DNA of 6,901 nucleotides. Source: Chitinophagales bacterium. Lineage in GTDB: Bacteria > Bacteroidota > Bacteroidia > Chitinophagales > UBA2359. Below the pieces are notes generated by a model. It had not been told where the DNA came from and made no database searches. It was given only the letters and a program-made list of their open reading frames with translations. Numbering within the stretch: position 1 is the first letter of the stretch; every line of letters starts with the position of its first letter. Position numbers and translations under genes: made by a program. This document shows, piece by piece, positions 6,631 to 6,901 of this stretch. The stretch is taken from the NCBI GenBank assembly GCA_020629335.1, contig JAHDDN010000284.1, forward strand, positions 1 to 6,901, written 5' to 3'.

Positions 6631-6856
6631 AGGGCGTGCCCTCGCCTCGCATTCCGAAATCATTCCCCTCTTCACCAATTCAATCAACAAATCAAAAATC
6701 AATCAATCAACAAGTGGCTCGGTCGGGCTGTCCGCTATTATATGGCTATGTGCTTCCTATTACGCTAAGCCCTGTTTGTCTCTTTATGGAGCCTGCACAT
6801 GGCTAAGCTCCATAAGTCAGCACATGGCCGCCATATACCGCTTCCATCCCTCACGC
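6631..6856. repeat. GC-rich structured intergenic element resembling a dispersed Bacteroidota repeat
   Basis: The 292 bases between the Nif3-like start and the window edge hold no credible gene but do contain an unusual block. It opens with AGGGCGTGCCCT (6631-6642, a near palindrome). After a CAAT-rich spacer (about 6676-6713) comes GGCTCGGTCGGGCTGTCCGC (6716-6735), then a hairpin-forming core, and it closes with CCGCTTCCATCCCTCACGC (6838-6856). The block is clearly GC-richer than the AT-rich genes around it. From memory, intergenic blocks with GGGCGTGCCC, GGTCGGGCTnTCCGCT and CCGCTnCAATCCCTnACGC framing a variable hairpin recur in many Bacteroidota genomes; I cannot confirm this here. Only one copy is in the window, so repeat status is inference. 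It may be a repeat, a mobile miniature element or a leader RNA. Confidence 0.55.
6739..6837 (-). other. Long imperfect hairpin inside the leader element
   Basis: An outer 8-bp stem pairs 6739-6746 (TATATGGC) with 6830-6837 (GCCATATA). After a small internal loop it continues as 6 bp, 6748-6753 (ATGTGC) with 6820-6825 (GCACAT). Inside is a second hairpin of 9 bp, 6784-6792 (TTATGGAGC) with 6807-6815 (GCTCCATAA), around a 14-base loop. All these pairs are Watson-Crick, so the fold is possible in RNA from either strand. The minus strand is chosen because it would be transcribed as the leader of the Nif3-like gene. No T-tract follows, so it does not look like a terminator. Confidence 0.6.
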
Positions 6857-6879
6857 AAAAAAATTATTTAATTCCAAAA

Positions 6880-6887
6880 CAAATGTA
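6880..6887 (-). promoter_or_regulatory. Candidate -7 box upstream of the Nif3/zinc-ribbon unit
   Basis: The minus strand reads TACATTTG, an exact match to the Bacteroidota -7 consensus TAnnTTTG. The matching -33 element would lie just beyond the right edge of the window, so only half of the promoter can be judged. A transcript from here would begin near 6873 and carry the whole structured element as a leader of about 260 bases before the Nif3-like start codon. An eight-base match in AT-rich DNA can occur by chance. Confidence 0.4.
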
Positions 6888-6901
6888 GTGAAAACAAACA
6901 A

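Noticed and set aside
6610..6702. A 31-residue N-terminal extension of the Nif3-like protein from an ATG at 6702
   Set aside because: The added residues come from the CAAT-rich spacer and the GC-rich AGGGCGTGCCCT edge of the leader element and have no family resemblance; Nif3 homology begins at MKIKNI, coded from 6609.
6676..6713. Short CAATCAACAA and ATCA repeats that could suggest a CRISPR array or microsatellite
   Set aside because: Units are only 4-10 bases, with no regular spacers and no cas genes; this is a low-complexity AT-rich spacer.
6739..6837. tRNA-like or terminator reading of the leader hairpin
   Set aside because: No T-loop GTTC motif or cloverleaf spacing is seen, and there is no T-tract after the stem on either strand.

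Overview
The window looks like a chromosomal segment of an AT-rich member of the Bacteroidota. The signs are two DUF3667-type membrane proteins (a family I know mainly from this phylum), a Nif3-like protein of about 365 residues next to a C4 zinc-ribbon coiled-coil protein, A-rich gene leaders without clear Shine-Dalgarno sequences, and a TAnnTTTG-type -7 box. The genus cannot be fixed from the sequence.

Every gene lies on the minus strand, so transcription runs from high to low coordinates. The upstream unit (about 6887 down to 4648) starts with a 292-base leader that holds a GC-rich, structured, repeat-like element (6631-6856). A Nif3-family metalloprotein (5512-6609) follows, then a zinc-ribbon coiled-coil protein (4753-5511) whose ATG directly abuts the Nif3 stop codon. 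A strong intrinsic terminator (4648-4688) ends this unit.

The downstream unit (4608 to the left edge) reads: exported TPR protein (3121-4608), two tandem DUF3667 zinc-ribbon membrane paralogues (2073-3116 and 1018-2049), and murB (1-1013, its last few codons cut off by the window edge). Gaps are 4, 23 and 4 bases with no terminator visible, so these four genes are probably one operon. The only gene here with a well-defined pathway role is murB (peptidoglycan precursor synthesis). The TPR and DUF3667 proteins have no known function. Their linkage to murB suggests an envelope role, but that is guilt by association only.

There is no sign of a defence system, CRISPR array, transposase, phage gene, rRNA or tRNA. 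The most interesting items are the leader element with alternative pairings, the tandem DUF3667 duplication with GTG and TTG starts, the IML2/TTC39-like signature in the exported TPR protein, and the Nif3/zinc-ribbon pairing, which I also recall from Helicobacter.
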